Part shown: one piece after another, positions 20,759 to 33,379 of the stretch
How the letters are laid out: every line of letters starts with the position of its first letter
Numbering within the stretch: position 1 is the first letter of the stretch
NCBI GenBank assembly: GCA_026874595.1
Contig: CM049307.1
Span: 28,866,362 to 28,930,361, forward strand
Reading direction: 5' to 3'
Origin: Sipunculus nudus
Lineage: Eukaryota; Annelida; Sipuncula; Golfingiida; Sipunculidae
Length of the DNA: 64,000 bases
The notes under the pieces: model-generated
Database searches by the model: none
Seen by the model: only the letters and a program-made list of their open reading frames with translations
What the model was told of the DNA's origin: nothing
Position numbers and translations under genes: made by a program

Positions 20759-22804
20759 CTAGCAAATACCCGTGCTACGCACGGTTTTGGGCGAGCATTT
20801 AGTTCTGATGTCAAATAGTCTGTCATAGTTTCTGTCTTGGGTGTACAATGTTACTGTCTCTTTAAATCTGACATTTGGTATAAGTGTTCTGTCTCTGAGT
20901 TAACCTTAATTGTGTCGGAGTCTGAATGACCTGGACGAATACGTTCTTGTCCGAATGTTGGAATGTTTTCGGACAACCCAGAGCATATGTATGTCAAAAA
21001 TCACGGCAAACCGTAATGTCAGAGGAGACATGTAAATTCACACATATCGCGTTACGCTATTAATATATAGATCCATTATATGCATGGTGTTATGCATAAA
21101 ACTCTAATTGAAGCCGAGAGGTTGGCCGGAGAATTTTCGAAGAATTTGATATGTTAAATAAAATCATTTTTATACGAAAATATATATTATGCTGAACATC
21201 GCCATTTAAAGTTGCCCTCCGCGCCCGTGAATCCGCCAGTAAAGGAACCTGTTATCTTGCATGGTATAGTACAGTACAGCGCTGAGACGTGATCTCGATA
21301 ATTGCATTCCGCACAAAAACGCACAAAAAATGAGCACTCACATGGTCGGGCAATCCCGCTGCGCAAAAGTTCGTGGTAGCATTATATTATGTGGTACATT
21401 TAATGGCTGTATATATTTTTAAATATCACGCACTCCTTTCTGTTTGAAAGCTGAGCCAATGTTTTCCAGTGAGACAGTCACTGCGTTCAGGCAGTGTGTT
21501 AAACCCGGATCCCACTCCGGATCCCGGAACCCAAGAAAAATTTGTAATTCTTAAACTCTCATGGTAATTTGTCCAGATATTTTAGCATAATCGAATCTAA
21601 ACACATATTTTATATTATGTTTGGTTAAAACATAAAAAAATAGTCTGTTTTGCAACAAAATTTGATAAAAAAAAAACTTACGGACCCTGGGGTACGGACC
21701 TCACGGATTACACGGACCCCGTTTTCTCGTTGTTTTACCATTTCTTTAGTACATACATGTATTTGACATCACGTTTAGCCATGACACATTTGTGATTTAT
21801 TATTGTGTTTGTATCTGTATTTTTACATTTCTGTCATAATTTTATATTTGCTATTTATTTCATTTGTGTAGCGATTTAAAAAGTATTATAATTTAAAACA
21901 TTTACAAAATCATTATTTTGGAACCTGTAGTTGCTTGAAATGCAAGTAATCAACAATTCCTTTCGGTATTTATATTATTGCCAACTTTAAAATTGCATGG
22001 TTGTTATGAACGGTGCACGAAACCTGTTGTTATGTGGAAGTGCTCTGATATATCAGTCTCAGGTCCGCTCAACTGTTAGTGCACTTAAAATTAAATCTCC
22101 CCCACTGTGTCCGCACTATTATATTTTTATTTAAAATATCAAAAAAATATATTTAGTGTGTGACATGAATGCTATTTTTGTCCTCTTTAAGTCATAAATA
22201 AAAATATGAGCGGTGGTTACTGGGTTCCGTCAAAATTGAACAGTCGGCAAATTCAAGTAAATGAGGTCCGTCTTCATCGAAATATTTTGTAATTATAAAT
22301 CTTTCAGTGAATCGGTCATTTACAAATGTGCAACATTTAGGGACTTTGCTCTGTCCTTACATCAACAATAGTGGTGTTTTTATCGGTATAAATAATGGAA
22401 AATGAGGAAATAGGTTTATGGGGTCCGGGGACCGTGGGGTTCGGGTTTTACTCACTACCCTGCATTCACTACCGCTCGGAAAATTTTCATTCTTTGAAAG
22501 ATCCCTCTTTTGAGCATTTCCCTCACGCGAGATCTCCTTGTGCACAATAGACCTTTTCGCTGCGCGGAGGTTGCCTTTTGAGAAGGGATCACCAATGGGG
22601 ATTATTTCGGGCCGGTCACCGCAAATTTAAGAAAAGCCCAGATAGGGCCCCCGGAGAAAAACTCTGTACCGCCATGAAACACTCTGTGGCCATTGTGTTA
22701 CCAGGCCCGAAGACACAAAGAAAAGAGGCGCCCGCGGGGGAGCAAATATTAAAATTATTAATTATGCAGGTAATACGCAAATATTGCAAATAAAAGGGGG
22801 CGGA
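20759..22804 (-). mobile_element. non-autonomous Helitron
   Basis: Read on the minus strand it begins TCCGCCCCC and ends with the hairpin CCGTGC-GTA-GCACGG, seven bases, then CTAG. TC start, 3' hairpin and CTRR end are the Helitron hallmarks. It inserted without target duplication between A and T: the host LTR continues AAGAA | TATATTATAA, while intact LTRs read AAGAATAAATTATAA. No Rep/helicase frame exists in the 2046 bp. Its 5' 500 bp (22300-22804) are GC-richer than the rest and might be captured sequence. Confidence 0.85.
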
Positions 22805-23444
22805 TTCTTAAAACAACCCTAACGTTTCAATACACTAAATCAATACAATTTCACAGTTAACAACAGTACAATAGCAAATCAATACAATTACACAGTTTAA
22901 TATATAAATTGTACAGTACCTGGATACCACCACTGTCACAGCGACAACAAGTCCTTTAAAACCAATAATCCACGTAAACAGTTCAAATAATCCAAAGTAA
23001 AGCTCTTGTAATAATCCCGAAAGCAAACTGGAGACAGGCCGCACTAAATCTGCATAGAATTCGTAGAATCCCTGAAAATACCGCATTTATCGGATAGGTC
23101 CAAAACTGACTCACACTCTTCTGTGTCCGCTGGAATATTTCTCTCTCCGCTCCCTCACGGGTCTAAACACAGCCCCTTATTCATAACTTTTTACCTCAAG
23201 CCGAGAACTTTCCATTTCACGAACTATCTAAAAGAACCCAACAATACATAATACACACGCCTAAAGAACATTACAAGACACGCGCTCATTGAGCGCGACC
23301 AGCCAAGAAAGTTCCAGATCAGCATGAACGCTGTCAGACCCCACGTGTGGGCCGGGCCAGCTCGCGCGTCTCCCATGGCAACGGACAATGCTAGCGCTAC
23401 ACAGACACATGTAAGACTGCTGCATAAAAAAGACATCTGTAACA
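22805..23444 (-). repeat. solo LTR, U3/R part
   Basis: Continuation of the LTR begun at 20599. Minus strand; U3 starts TGTTACAGATGTC at 23444. The 3' flank ACTG (23445-23448) matches ACTA (20595-20598) at three of four bases, a plausible decayed 4-bp target duplication. The absence of an internal region marks it as a solo LTR made by LTR-LTR recombination. Confidence 0.85.
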
Positions 23445-24712
23445 ACTGTTAAATATAATATGCGGATAAATACTTTTTAGTTTTTTTTTTTTTGTTTCTT
23501 AACCCTGATTTATTTAGTTTATTTCAAATCCTTATCTTAATGTATGATATTGAAGGTGCTATAGATTACGAATTTTGTACATCCTTAGTTTATCTGTGGA
23601 AACTTAACTGTTCTGGATAAATGGTCAAGTACATGTATAATTTGTTAGCTACGTTTTCAGCGTTCTATAAATCCTGAAGTATACTTCTCTATCCATAAGT
23701 AACATTTAAGCAAAACGCTTCATTATATAGCTATTTTATTTGATACAGAGTGATGCATGATGTGATCACATTTGCGATCACTTATACATTACTCGTATGA
23801 AAATATACGTTAAATCACATCATAATAAATTTGTTATTTTATTGATCAAATTAAATGATATGTAATATATTATTTCATCGCAAGGCGCCAGATACCTATT
23901 ATTGAACTGTACAAGAAGAAGGACAGGAAGTGCAGGCGGTCTTGGGTTATTAGGCGGTCTCTTTTAGACTTTATCATGTTCTGATATACATGTAACGAAT
24001 GGACTTTTATATGACGAAAATATATGCACTCGCGTATACAGTATGTTGAAATCAAAGTATGACATGTAGGGTATTCATTAAATGCATAGGTCACAATGTG
24101 TTCAGAAAATTGTAAACTTAAAGTTTATATTTCTGTAAAATGTGACGTGATAATATGTTTAATTCCAGGGCATACCTTCTGGCTTGTCAGAGTTATTAGA
24201 CTCTAGTAGAACTTACAGAAGCATGAAGTAGTCTTTTATCCAAAAACACCGGCACTCATATATTTCTATATATCTTCAAGAGTCGGTAATTTATAAAACG
24301 TCAATTTCATTAAGCGCTTATCACCCTTGTCAATGACGTTTACTCAAACACTGTCAATTTTTTTTTAATGTATACGCTAGAGTGACCAATATCCAATACC
24401 CGTTACTGCATTAAGTTCTATTTCTTTTCTTGCTCAGATGGTTCACAGTGTTATCATTCTTTGATCACATTGGCTTATTACTTGGATACGGAACAAGCAT
24501 TTTCGCACGGTTAATATGCCTAATGGCAATCATCCAAACTTCAGTGCAACTGGAAAGAACATTATATTCATTCAGTTTCAGCCAAACATCCCACGAACAT
24601 GAGTTGGCATTCTTTGTTCCATATTTATATTAATTTATGCTGTTACGCATGAATTAAAATATTCCCTTAAATTGATGCATCAAGTTAATTTGTTTAGTGT
24701 TTAATGTAGTGG
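23445..24712. other. no gene seen
   Basis: AT-rich sequence with a T-run near 23480. No supported frame. Confidence 0.4.
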
Positions 24713-24716
24713 TTAA

Positions 24717-25182
24717 AGGGGTCCAATCACCTATCTAACCTTTATTAATTAAAGGAAATCCCTTGGAGCTTTTATATAAATAGGCCGGAAAACTTGGATA
24801 TAACCGCACACAGGCTGCTTGTATTGTTTATATCAACGTGTTTATAATATGTAGAGGCCCGCCAAAATAATCGAAACAAATTCAACAAGGGCATCTGGCG
24901 GCAAGTCAGATTATAAGCCAAAACTTTGCAAATGGCGTTTTGCAACAAGTGACCTTTCTACCTCCGCATATATGCAACCTGCCACCTTAGGTTACATGTT
25001 TTTCCCGTTTGTCAACATTACTTTGTTTACAAACATGTTGTTGATATTAAAAAAAAACATGTTGTTGATAAACAAGTAAGACTTTTAATGACCAGCATTA
25101 CCCTTAGATCATTAATATATACACAAAGGAAGCCAGAAATCACATAAATTTATTTTTCAAAAGGTGGGGTGAATGGACACCT
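24717..25182. mobile_element. TTAA-flanked MITE, copy B
   Basis: 466 bp with inverted ends AGGGGTCCAATCACC and the inverse of AGGTGTCCATTCACC (13 of 15 match). TTAA flanks both sides exactly (24713-24716 and 25183-25186). The target and termini fit a piggyBac-type non-autonomous element; there is no transposase. Copy A lies at 4828-5278. Confidence 0.75.
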
Positions 25183-25194
25183 TTAAATCTTTGC

Positions 25195-25960
25195 ATCTCA
25201 CACCTTGGCAATAACGAATGGATGTATTATTTTGCACCAAACACCCCACAACTGATCACGATTGGACCAGCTGCTCATTGCATGTGCAAATTAGTAAATT
25301 GTTCATTAACTAGACAACTTTATTGGAAGTATGTAAACCATTTAATCACATTACTGAATAAATACTCTCAAATAACATCAATTCTTTTTTTTCCAATCAG
25401 TTTCGCTATTTAAATTTGTTATACATACATATATATATATGTAAATTAGTGAATAAATAATAGAAATATGTAAATTAAAAACAACACATATTACGGTTAA
25501 TAACTGAGATAATAAGCAACTATTGAAATAGACGTAAAGTTAACTATTTAGCAGCTGTTCAAGTTATAATGTTCTTATAAAAAGACCACTACCTTTAATC
25601 CAATTTGCTCATTACATTTGCAAATTAGTTAATTGTTTTTTTTTCACTCGACAAGTAGAGGGAAAGACTAATTAACTAAGTAAGCGGATATTTAATCATT
25701 TAAATATATCTTTCTCAATTACTTTCAGTTAAAAAAAAACAATCCAATCAGTACCGCTATTCTCGTTCAAAAAGTTCATGCAAATGTTCATAAATGTGAA
25801 CATTATTTAATAAATAACACAAATATAAAAACTAGCTTTAAAATAAAAAAAAAAAAACAATTATTACAATTAATAAGTGGACATATTACTGTTTATAAGT
25901 GAATTATTAAGCAACTATTAACGTTACGATGTTCTGATGAAAAAACCACTACCTGGAATC
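25195..25960. repeat. degenerate 335-365-bp tandem duplication
   Basis: Blocks such as GCTCATTGCATGTGCAAATT (25273) and GCTCATTACATTTGCAAATT (25607), and TAAGCAACTATT at 25514 and 25910, show two to three diverged units. The last overlaps the inner part of the right inverted arm. Confidence 0.55.
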
Positions 25961-26452
25961 TCAATAATTTTATAATTTGTCTAATTTTCATAATGTATCT
26001 GCATTTTTATATTTTAAAAAAATATAAGATTTTAAATAGACATACGTTATATCTGATCAAATTTAAATATTTTGTACCCGAAATACCTCTATTCTTTCTA
26101 TAAAAGCCAAATAATTCCACTCATTCTTTCAAATATGCAAATTATCTAACTTAATATGTACAGTACACCATTTATGGTAGCAGGAATTGGTTCTACAGGA
26201 AAAATTGCCCCAGAATCAACCAAGAAAAGTTTTCTATTGAGGATTATCTAATTACTCTCGCCTTACCCTGGTCTAAAATGACGGCCTTCAGTGATATATA
26301 ACCCTGGTTTTAATATGACCGCTATTTATCTTAGATGGCAAAAGAAAAACGCATACATCGATTTTTAGTTACATTATAATCTAAAGTTATGAAAAAAATA
26401 TGTTTGCAAACATCTATATGAAAATTCGACAGAATGACACAACCGTATACAC
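25730..26452 (-). repeat. right inverted arm
   Basis: Inverted partner of 19347-20075. The outer part (26090-26452) is best conserved. Confidence 0.6.
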
Positions 26453-28995
26453 TAAGAGAGGAAAGATTTTGTCTTACTAGACATTTTACAGAATGTTTTC
26501 AACATGATTATTGAGATAAATGATTTCAGTAGGAGTAAATTATTGTGGAACTAACTGGAACATGGTTTTTTTTAGAAATACAATGACTACAATTCAAATC
26601 ATGGACTCTTCAGTAGTGATATTTAAGCATGAGAGATGTTTGAAAACACAAGAATAATACAACTTCTACAATCACGTATCCATAACCACATGACCACATA
26701 TCAGTTAAAAAACGTAGACAAGGTAGGTTGTGCAGTAGATGTGATTGTCAGAATACATGATTAATATTTTTGTTACTGCGGCTGCTGATATCCAAATTGA
26801 TCGCACAGCCAAAATTGTCGCATGACAAATATATATTTTTCAGTTTCAATATTAATAATAATCTTGTGTAACTAATAAGAAAGTCAACGTCATTGGTCTC
26901 ATATAGCCGGTAAAACTATCCAAGGGCAACGAACAGTAAGGCGATCCATTGCATGACTTATTGACAAACTGGTCTTTTCGGCAATGGGTGCTGCTTTGTG
27001 TGAGTTCGTACTTATATTTGACTACTTATGGTCAAATGTCATAACTGTTAGTGAAAGATTCGAAAATTAAGTTGAAAATTTAAAGAGTTAAAATGTACTT
27101 GAGGTTCACTGTTTCATTCTCATGATAAAATGCGAACTACATAAGTAACATGAGTAAAATTTCATATGATTTATATAAGTCAATTGCAAAACTTGTGTAA
27201 TAATATATAGAATTATTTCCCTATATTATAACCGAAACTAAGATATAAAACTGTACATGATTAACACGCCTATTTTACTCGACATTAACACTTTTTTATG
27301 TTTACGTTTGCACAATCTGGATAAAACGTAAAATGTGTTTTACTTGAAGACCCGGATTGGACGGTTCTTTTAAAACTTTGCGTGGGAAAACGTGAGTAAT
27401 ATAAATGTCATTTCAATTCAGTTTATACAGGAAAAAAATAGTTTTGCAGCAACCTTGAAAACAAGAGTCTGATTTCAAGGATGTTCTATATCGTATTCCC
27501 CAACCCCTATTTCAACCTTGTTCCAAGGAAGTACCACGAAGTCCTCTCTGAATATTACGTTAGTGTTCATGTCGCAAGGGATGGGATATTGTCCTGATGA
27601 CGGACAACGGGCGAAGGCCAGCGATATGTCTCATATGTGTTTCGTACATCTGAGCTGGAATTTTATTTAAGCTTTGAAATCAGACTTAAAGGACTCACAC
27701 ATAAATATTAAAATCAGCTATATTCATTTTATACAAGGTCAACAAAACTGATCAGTTGTAGCCCGTGATTTCGGTGTGCCAATTTTGGTATCTGACCGAG
27801 TCTAGTAATACCGTGCTAACGTGCATAACGGGTTGAGGCTAGGTACAGCCATCGTCTGAGCCAAAGTTTGAAATCGATAAAACACAGCTTACATTAGTTA
27901 AAATGTATAACTACATTAGATGCATTGTGAATAATAACGCACTTGTAAGATTTTCATGATTACAATGCCGATGATGATTTAATTCATATGTAATTACTCT
28001 AGAAAAGGGGGTAGATATTTAAACTGTCGATCGTCCATGGTGCCTTCACTTAAAATAGACCGTGTGGGACATTATCAAAAATTACTTGAAAGTGTCGCAA
28101 GAAATTAAATATTTTTTTACGCAAGCATATCTGAATGTAATAACTCTTGTATTCATAAAATAGTGTTACTATTAGATATCGTGATTTTCACCATTTTTTT
28201 ATTTACAAAGTGACAGTTGAGAGTATTTACGTAAATAAATCAAATCTAAATGTTTTCATATATATTATAGTTTACGTGCCGTGGTGAAGTATTTACCACT
28301 ATATTTCCATGCACAGCATTCCGCTGTTAAAGCAACGCTTTTCTAGACATAGGGCTCATAAAGGTGTTTACATTTAACATGAACAATGAAGCAAACCTGA
28401 ATGGAATATATATATAAAAAGATGCAAACCTGGTTGATCGTATGCAAAAATAGTTATTTACGATATTTTCAATTCATAACCTTAAATTAATATTTGCTTG
28501 TCAGTGCTGAGTTTCACACTTGAAACTTCCATTTGATTTGAATGCTGCACGTTTTTATTGAAGTGTCCTTCATGCCAATCATTTCATACATATTTATACG
28601 AATATTTGCAGAAATTTTTAAGTTTTAAAAATAAAAAAAATTAATACGATTTAGACATATGATTGTAAATATCAATATATAGAAAGCTTCAATTTTCCAA
28701 TGATATGTTTACAGAAAAATAACAAATCCCATTATTGTGTATCCCACGCTACATGGCATTCAATGTTAATGCAAACTCTTTGCAAACACTCATAAATGTA
28801 CACATGTGACCTGTGGAACGTTTAGTCGAAGCTACAGATCATATTTAACCCAAATTGTCATCTTTTGTGAATAAATGCCAACATAAACCAAACCATTTGT
28901 ATATATTGGTAATATGGTTTCACCGGGATCCATTTTATGACGTAATATTGATGTACACGAAGCTGGCAAGAAAGATACTTCATGGCACTTCATAA

Positions 28996-29033
<38 letters not shown>

Positions 29034-29330
29034 TTCTACAGCTGTAAATGTTACAATAATTACATTTAAATCCTAGAAATTATTTTTATAATTTTTATTC
29101 CTCTTGTCTCATCATCATCAAGGAACTGTTAGTATATCACAATAATGAAATTACCGCGAAGTATGAAAATTCAAGACACTTAAACCATTCATGATCTCAG
29201 TCACACAACAAACAAATCATGTGTTATATTTCTTTATAATCAATTGCTGGATCACACAAGAATGAATAGTGTAAAATATTAGTGAATAATAACATGATTT
29301 AAATACTACTTACTGTTCTTATATACATAC
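26453..29330. other. no gene seen
   Basis: Very AT-rich unique sequence with a (TA)n(TG)n microsatellite at about 28997-29033. No supported frame, RNA gene or repeat boundary. Confidence 0.45.
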
Positions 29331-29418
29331 CTCAGCTGATGCGTTGTGTACATAGTCCGCCAGTGATTGTATTTATAGCCAAAAATTTCATGGCATAATC
29401 AAATGTGTTTTTCATTGG
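29331..29418 (-). promoter_or_regulatory. candidate minus-strand promoter and short first exon
   Basis: On the minus strand, CCAAT (29418-29414) precedes TATAAAT (29377-29371), and a splice-donor match CTGAG|GTATGT falls at 29331/29330. Spacing is plausible for a promoter plus short first exon. Each motif is weak alone and no downstream coding exon was found, so this is a pointer only. Confidence 0.15.
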
Positions 29419-29802
29419 TTTGCATTTTGTGTGATTGAGCGTGTGGTGTACATGGAATTTTTTTTATTATGACAGATGTTTAGAGGGTGTTAAATAACAG
29501 ATTATCATTACAATCAGCGGGCGCTGTGAATCCCTATTCTTCATTAAACTTTCATCAGACATCTGCCGTTTCATTGTTTTACTGCAAGGTATGCTCCACT
29601 AGTCTGACTCGCTTCAGAATCTGTTATTTTAATGATACGCGGGTGTTGAATGAATGTTTCACGCATCTACATCCGTTATTGATTATACAATTCACGTACA
29701 AATGTTGCCCAGTGAAAAGAGGAGTTAACGATAAAAAATGGATTTACCTTTTAAGGACTGTGCAAATCCCTTTGCATAAAATGCTCTCCCCAATCAAACA
29801 AA

Positions 29803-29968
29803 TGAAGATAATATTTTAATTTTTCTTTTTATCATTTTCAAACGACATATATCATAATTGAGGGAGGTTAACTTACCGGTATTGAATCAAGATAATATCA
29901 TTTTAATTATTCTTTTTATCCTTTCTAACAACACGTATCATGCAAGACCAAAGCTAACTTACCGTTAT
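29803..29968. repeat. about 82-bp tandem duplication
   Basis: Two diverged copies of a unit running from ATAATAT.TTTTAAT.TTCTTTTTATC to TAACTTACCG; the second ends at a splice-donor-like site for the minus strand. Confidence 0.6.
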
Positions 29969-30025
29969 GAGTGATGCTGTCCAGGCCCATCTCGATGCGT
30001 TTGAGCTTGAAAGTAAAATCTCGGC
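29963..30025 (-). other. candidate internal exon
   Basis: 63 nt on the minus strand between an acceptor-like CTGCTTTAG (exon begins GCCGAG at 30025) and a strong donor-like ACG|GTAAGT (exon ends 29963). One frame reads RDFTFKLKRIEMGLDSITHN, a non-repetitive peptide. No homologue is recognised and no partner exon was found, so it may be coincidence. Confidence 0.2.
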
Positions 30026-30419
30026 CTAAAGCAGTGAGCGTTATTTTACGCTAAATCTCTGCACGCGTGATGATATCAGCTCTGCTAATCGCTGTCACAT
30101 AGATCGGCGCTTCCAGTGCACAGTTCCTTAAACATGATATTTGTAGCCAGGTTATTTTTCGGCAAATGAACAGCATAAATATTTTGGCCAGAATGTGGTC
30201 AATCGAATTGCCCTTTATCAACAGACACAGGTGGTCCGCGTAGATCAAGCAACATGGAAACTTGAAAAGAGCGACCGCTGCAGCATTCTGGCAAGAAAAC
30301 GTATCTATAATGAATGGAAAAGAGAGTCGCAAAACCTTTTCCTAAACAAACACGCATAACAATCATTTAAGGATAAATCTGTACTAATTACCCAAGTAAA
30401 CACACCTCTGTGGTCACTG

Positions 30420-30845
30420 AATAACAGCAAGGGCGTGTCTCGTCTAGAATCTGATAGTCCAATCCCTGAGCAAGCAGTCCCGCCGCAGGGGACCCGCCAG
30501 TCAAAATATCTTGGATTGCCATACCGTGAGCTGACACAAATATTGGTTCTGTAAACTTGTGGGAGAGTCCCTTGAGGTTTTAGCGACTTGATGGGTAATC
30601 CCTGACAGGGGGAGATACAGGCCTATCCGGGGAAACCGAGAAGGGTCCTTCTGTACCTTCAATAGATCAGGCTGGATCGGTGCTGGTCGATACGTGCAGG
30701 GACATCATTGAAGAAAAAGACAAGAACCACATTGTCAGACCCTATGCTATCCCCCGATTACCATATTCAAATCACGGAGAAGAAATAAAGACATTAATTC
30801 CATTGATAAATGTGAATATTAGTGGGATTTATAATACCTAAACCA
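30420..30845. other. GC-richer, coding-like block of unknown origin
   Basis: This block is GC-richer than its neighbours and open over long stretches on both strands. The plus strand (about 30603-30842) contains the phrase VLVDTCRDIIEEKDKNH. The minus strand (about 30578-30400) contains GSPAAGLLAQGLDYQILDE, slightly PDZ-like. I cannot assign it; a decayed transposon or exon fragment is equally possible. Confidence 0.2.
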
Positions 30846-31978
30846 GGTGTTAACGCCGCCAGCCGTTCATCTGCAAAGACGGCAAATTTATCTGCAAAAT
30901 CAATGTCGTCCCGATTGAAGATATGTATATATCCAATCGCACTCCAGGGCAAAAAGGATGGGTTGGTTCATTCCGTTATCATCTGTCTCCGTGCGTGGGA
31001 TAGTTAATACAGGAAGACGCCTCGCATTACCTTGCGACTAAATCACAACATCTTCCCTAATACATCATCCAAAACCATCAGTTTTTTGTCAGAAGCTTTC
31101 GTTTCTTTTGGAAGCACTTAAAATCAAAGACATGTTAATCTTACCAAAAAGTAAGTCGCATCTTTCTGGTAGCATTTCTTCCTTCGGTTTATTGATATTG
31201 ATTTCAAGCAATCCGTGGTTATAACCCAACAACGGTTAATTTAGTCATAGTATCAAGCAATGGGTGTTGTACACCTGCCCGAGGTCAGCTGATCAGAAAA
31301 GCAGTCAGCCACAATAAGCAGTCCACAACTTGTGTAGCGCGACTGGACATTTGTTGTATCGTGCAAGAGAGGCTTCCTCTTTATCCTATCACGAACGGCT
31401 GGTTGTGAGGGGCCTACCACCTGCCTCCCCGCTGGTTAAAAGATAGTCTCTATGCGTGTTTCCTTTAACTCACTCTGTTTAAAGTCACTAATATGCAGTT
31501 TCCTGGGCTCACACCGGTTTTTCTTCTTAGTTCATGGTTAACATTGTTATAAGTGTCCGATTCATCGTTTGATGGATTATACAGGACATGAGTTGTGCCA
31601 CATTAGACAGATTATGCTCACATAACTTTTGCTGTTTGTAACTGATCATCTAACTGTGTTCATTAATAATTACAATATTTTCAGCAGGCGGATGTTTTAT
31701 GATGCTATGGCAGTCATAAAATAATTCTGTCTGATATCAGTTTACTTCATTACACATTAATTAGAATACGAAAGCCCACCGTGTGTTATAATATTCTCTT
31801 TAATCAGGAGTTTGCAGGTTTTGCTTGTTTTCTGGCGTACAGTCATACCGAGTGAATGATTACCTTGGATCTACATTTTATATTGTGACGTAAGAATATC
31901 CAACGTTACGTTTGACATAAAGTATGTGCTGTTTTACTAATGAATTCCCCAAAAAACACTCCCAAGAGTAACATGTTA
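30846..31978. other. no gene seen
   Basis: Unique sequence. No supported frame or boundary. Confidence 0.4.
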
Positions 31979-32395
31979 CAGCTTCGACATATGTAATGAC
32001 TTTAGGAGTCGGTGATCTGTCGTGCGTGCACTTACAAGCTTCGACTTATGTAAATACTGTACTTTAAGTAGTGGAATATCCGTAGTACCTCCACTTTTTA
32101 GCTTTAAGAATTGTTATGACTGTACTTGAGGAATAAATGATCTTTAGTCAAGTTTAGTGCCTGCACTGTTAAGCTTCGACAAATGCAATGATTGTACTTG
32201 AGGATTCGATGACCTGTAGTGCCTGCACTTTTAAGCTTCTAAAAATTTGTAATGTTTGTGCTTGAGGATTCCATGACCTGTAGTTCCTGCACTTTGAAGC
32301 TTCTAAACATTTGTAATGTTTGTACTTGAGGATTCGATGACCTGTAGTGCCTGCACTTTTAAACTTCGGCAAATATTATTACATTACGTTAGGAG
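31979..32395. repeat. 62-65-bp minisatellite, about six units
   Basis: Units begin AAGCTTC near 32171, 32233, 32297 and 32362, with older, more diverged units back to 31979. Shared core: TGTACTTGAGGATTCGATGA, then CCTGTAGTGCCTGCACTTTT. Confidence 0.85.
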
Positions 32396-33379
32396 TAGGT
32401 GTTACATTACGTTAGGAGTATTGCAGGTGCGGAATCCTGACACTCCGTAAAACATTTCATACACACGGAGATACTTTAATTAAGGAATGTTGATACCGAG
32501 AGATTGAGAGATTTAGAGAGATTTATACAAGCTAATGTAAGTGTAATGAGATACATCCATATGCTGTTCATTGTCTCCATTTGTAATAAGGTGTAGATTT
32601 TCTCGAGGTTTTGCATCCAAGCTTTGGACCCTAAGTGATACTTGCTGTCAAGTGTTACGACGGAGAACTTAACGCTTGTCATCACGTCGGCCGAGTGTCC
32701 TGCGCTTGTGGTTGCTTTGAGGGAAACAGTTACAAAAGAAAATGGTGAACATTCAACATAACTTTTAGCAGAAAGACTGGGCAAGTGACACTTCATAATA
32801 CAGTGGTTTATCTTAGGCTCAGAATGAGAGCATCGCCTTGTGTTTAGAACAAAACTGCTCTTTCGTCCGATATGCCTGTACGGCGTCTGTGTCCTTTGTG
32901 TAAACTAGACTTCGTCGGGATCACCTTATACATTATTACCCTTGAGGGAAGATTTCAGTGCCAGCTTTCCTAACCTCATGTGAGTGCATGATCAGTCGGC
33001 CTGAAGAAGGTTGTCGTGAAAACAATAGTTTCACGTATGCAAAATAGAATGGAAAAGAAAGTGTATCCTGGGTGTTTAAAGCCTAGAGCTATGATGCATA
33101 GGCTTTCGATTAGGAGCCTAGTTCTTTTAATTTCATAAAGTACAAGTATTTTTTATTTTTTATGTACTTGAGAAGTATGTTGAGAATCTCTTTAATAACG
33201 AACTTTGCAATAGGTGAAGTACTTTGCTAAAACATAAGTGTTTTGCAGTGGTATATGTACCTGTAAGTGGTGCAAGTACTTTAACTAGTGTAAATACTGT
33301 ATATTGGTTTAAGGACACATATTTCTTTCAGAGTATTAAAATATACGTTTGGTGTAAGTGATCTGGTGTGTGTCTGTAT
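32396..33379. other. no confident gene; one 106-codon minus-strand frame
   Basis: The minus-strand frame at 32796-32476 starts at a real ATG and ends in a hydrophobic segment (WMYLITLTLACINL). It has no recognisable domain, and frames of this size are expected a few times by chance in this window. Confidence 0.25.

Larger units (their letters stand above)
19347..26452. mobile_element. 7.1-kb composite with long inverted arms and TA flanks
   Basis: The ends are GTGTATACGGTTATGTC at 19347 and its inverse (GACACAACCGTATACAC) ending 26452, each next to TA. The left arm (19347 to about 20075) is similar in inverted orientation to about 25730-26452. Shared blocks include ATTTTCATATAGAT.TTTGCA and CCAGGGTTATATATCACT. 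It may be one element with arms of about 700 bp or two opposed copies. The interior has no transposase but hosts a solo LTR, a Helitron and a MITE. The superfamily is unresolved; the TA target would fit Tc1/mariner-like or related groups. Confidence 0.55.

Noticed and set aside
32476..32796. 106-codon minus-strand frame ending in a hydrophobic segment
   Set aside because: Length is within chance expectation for this base composition and no domain or promoter supports it.
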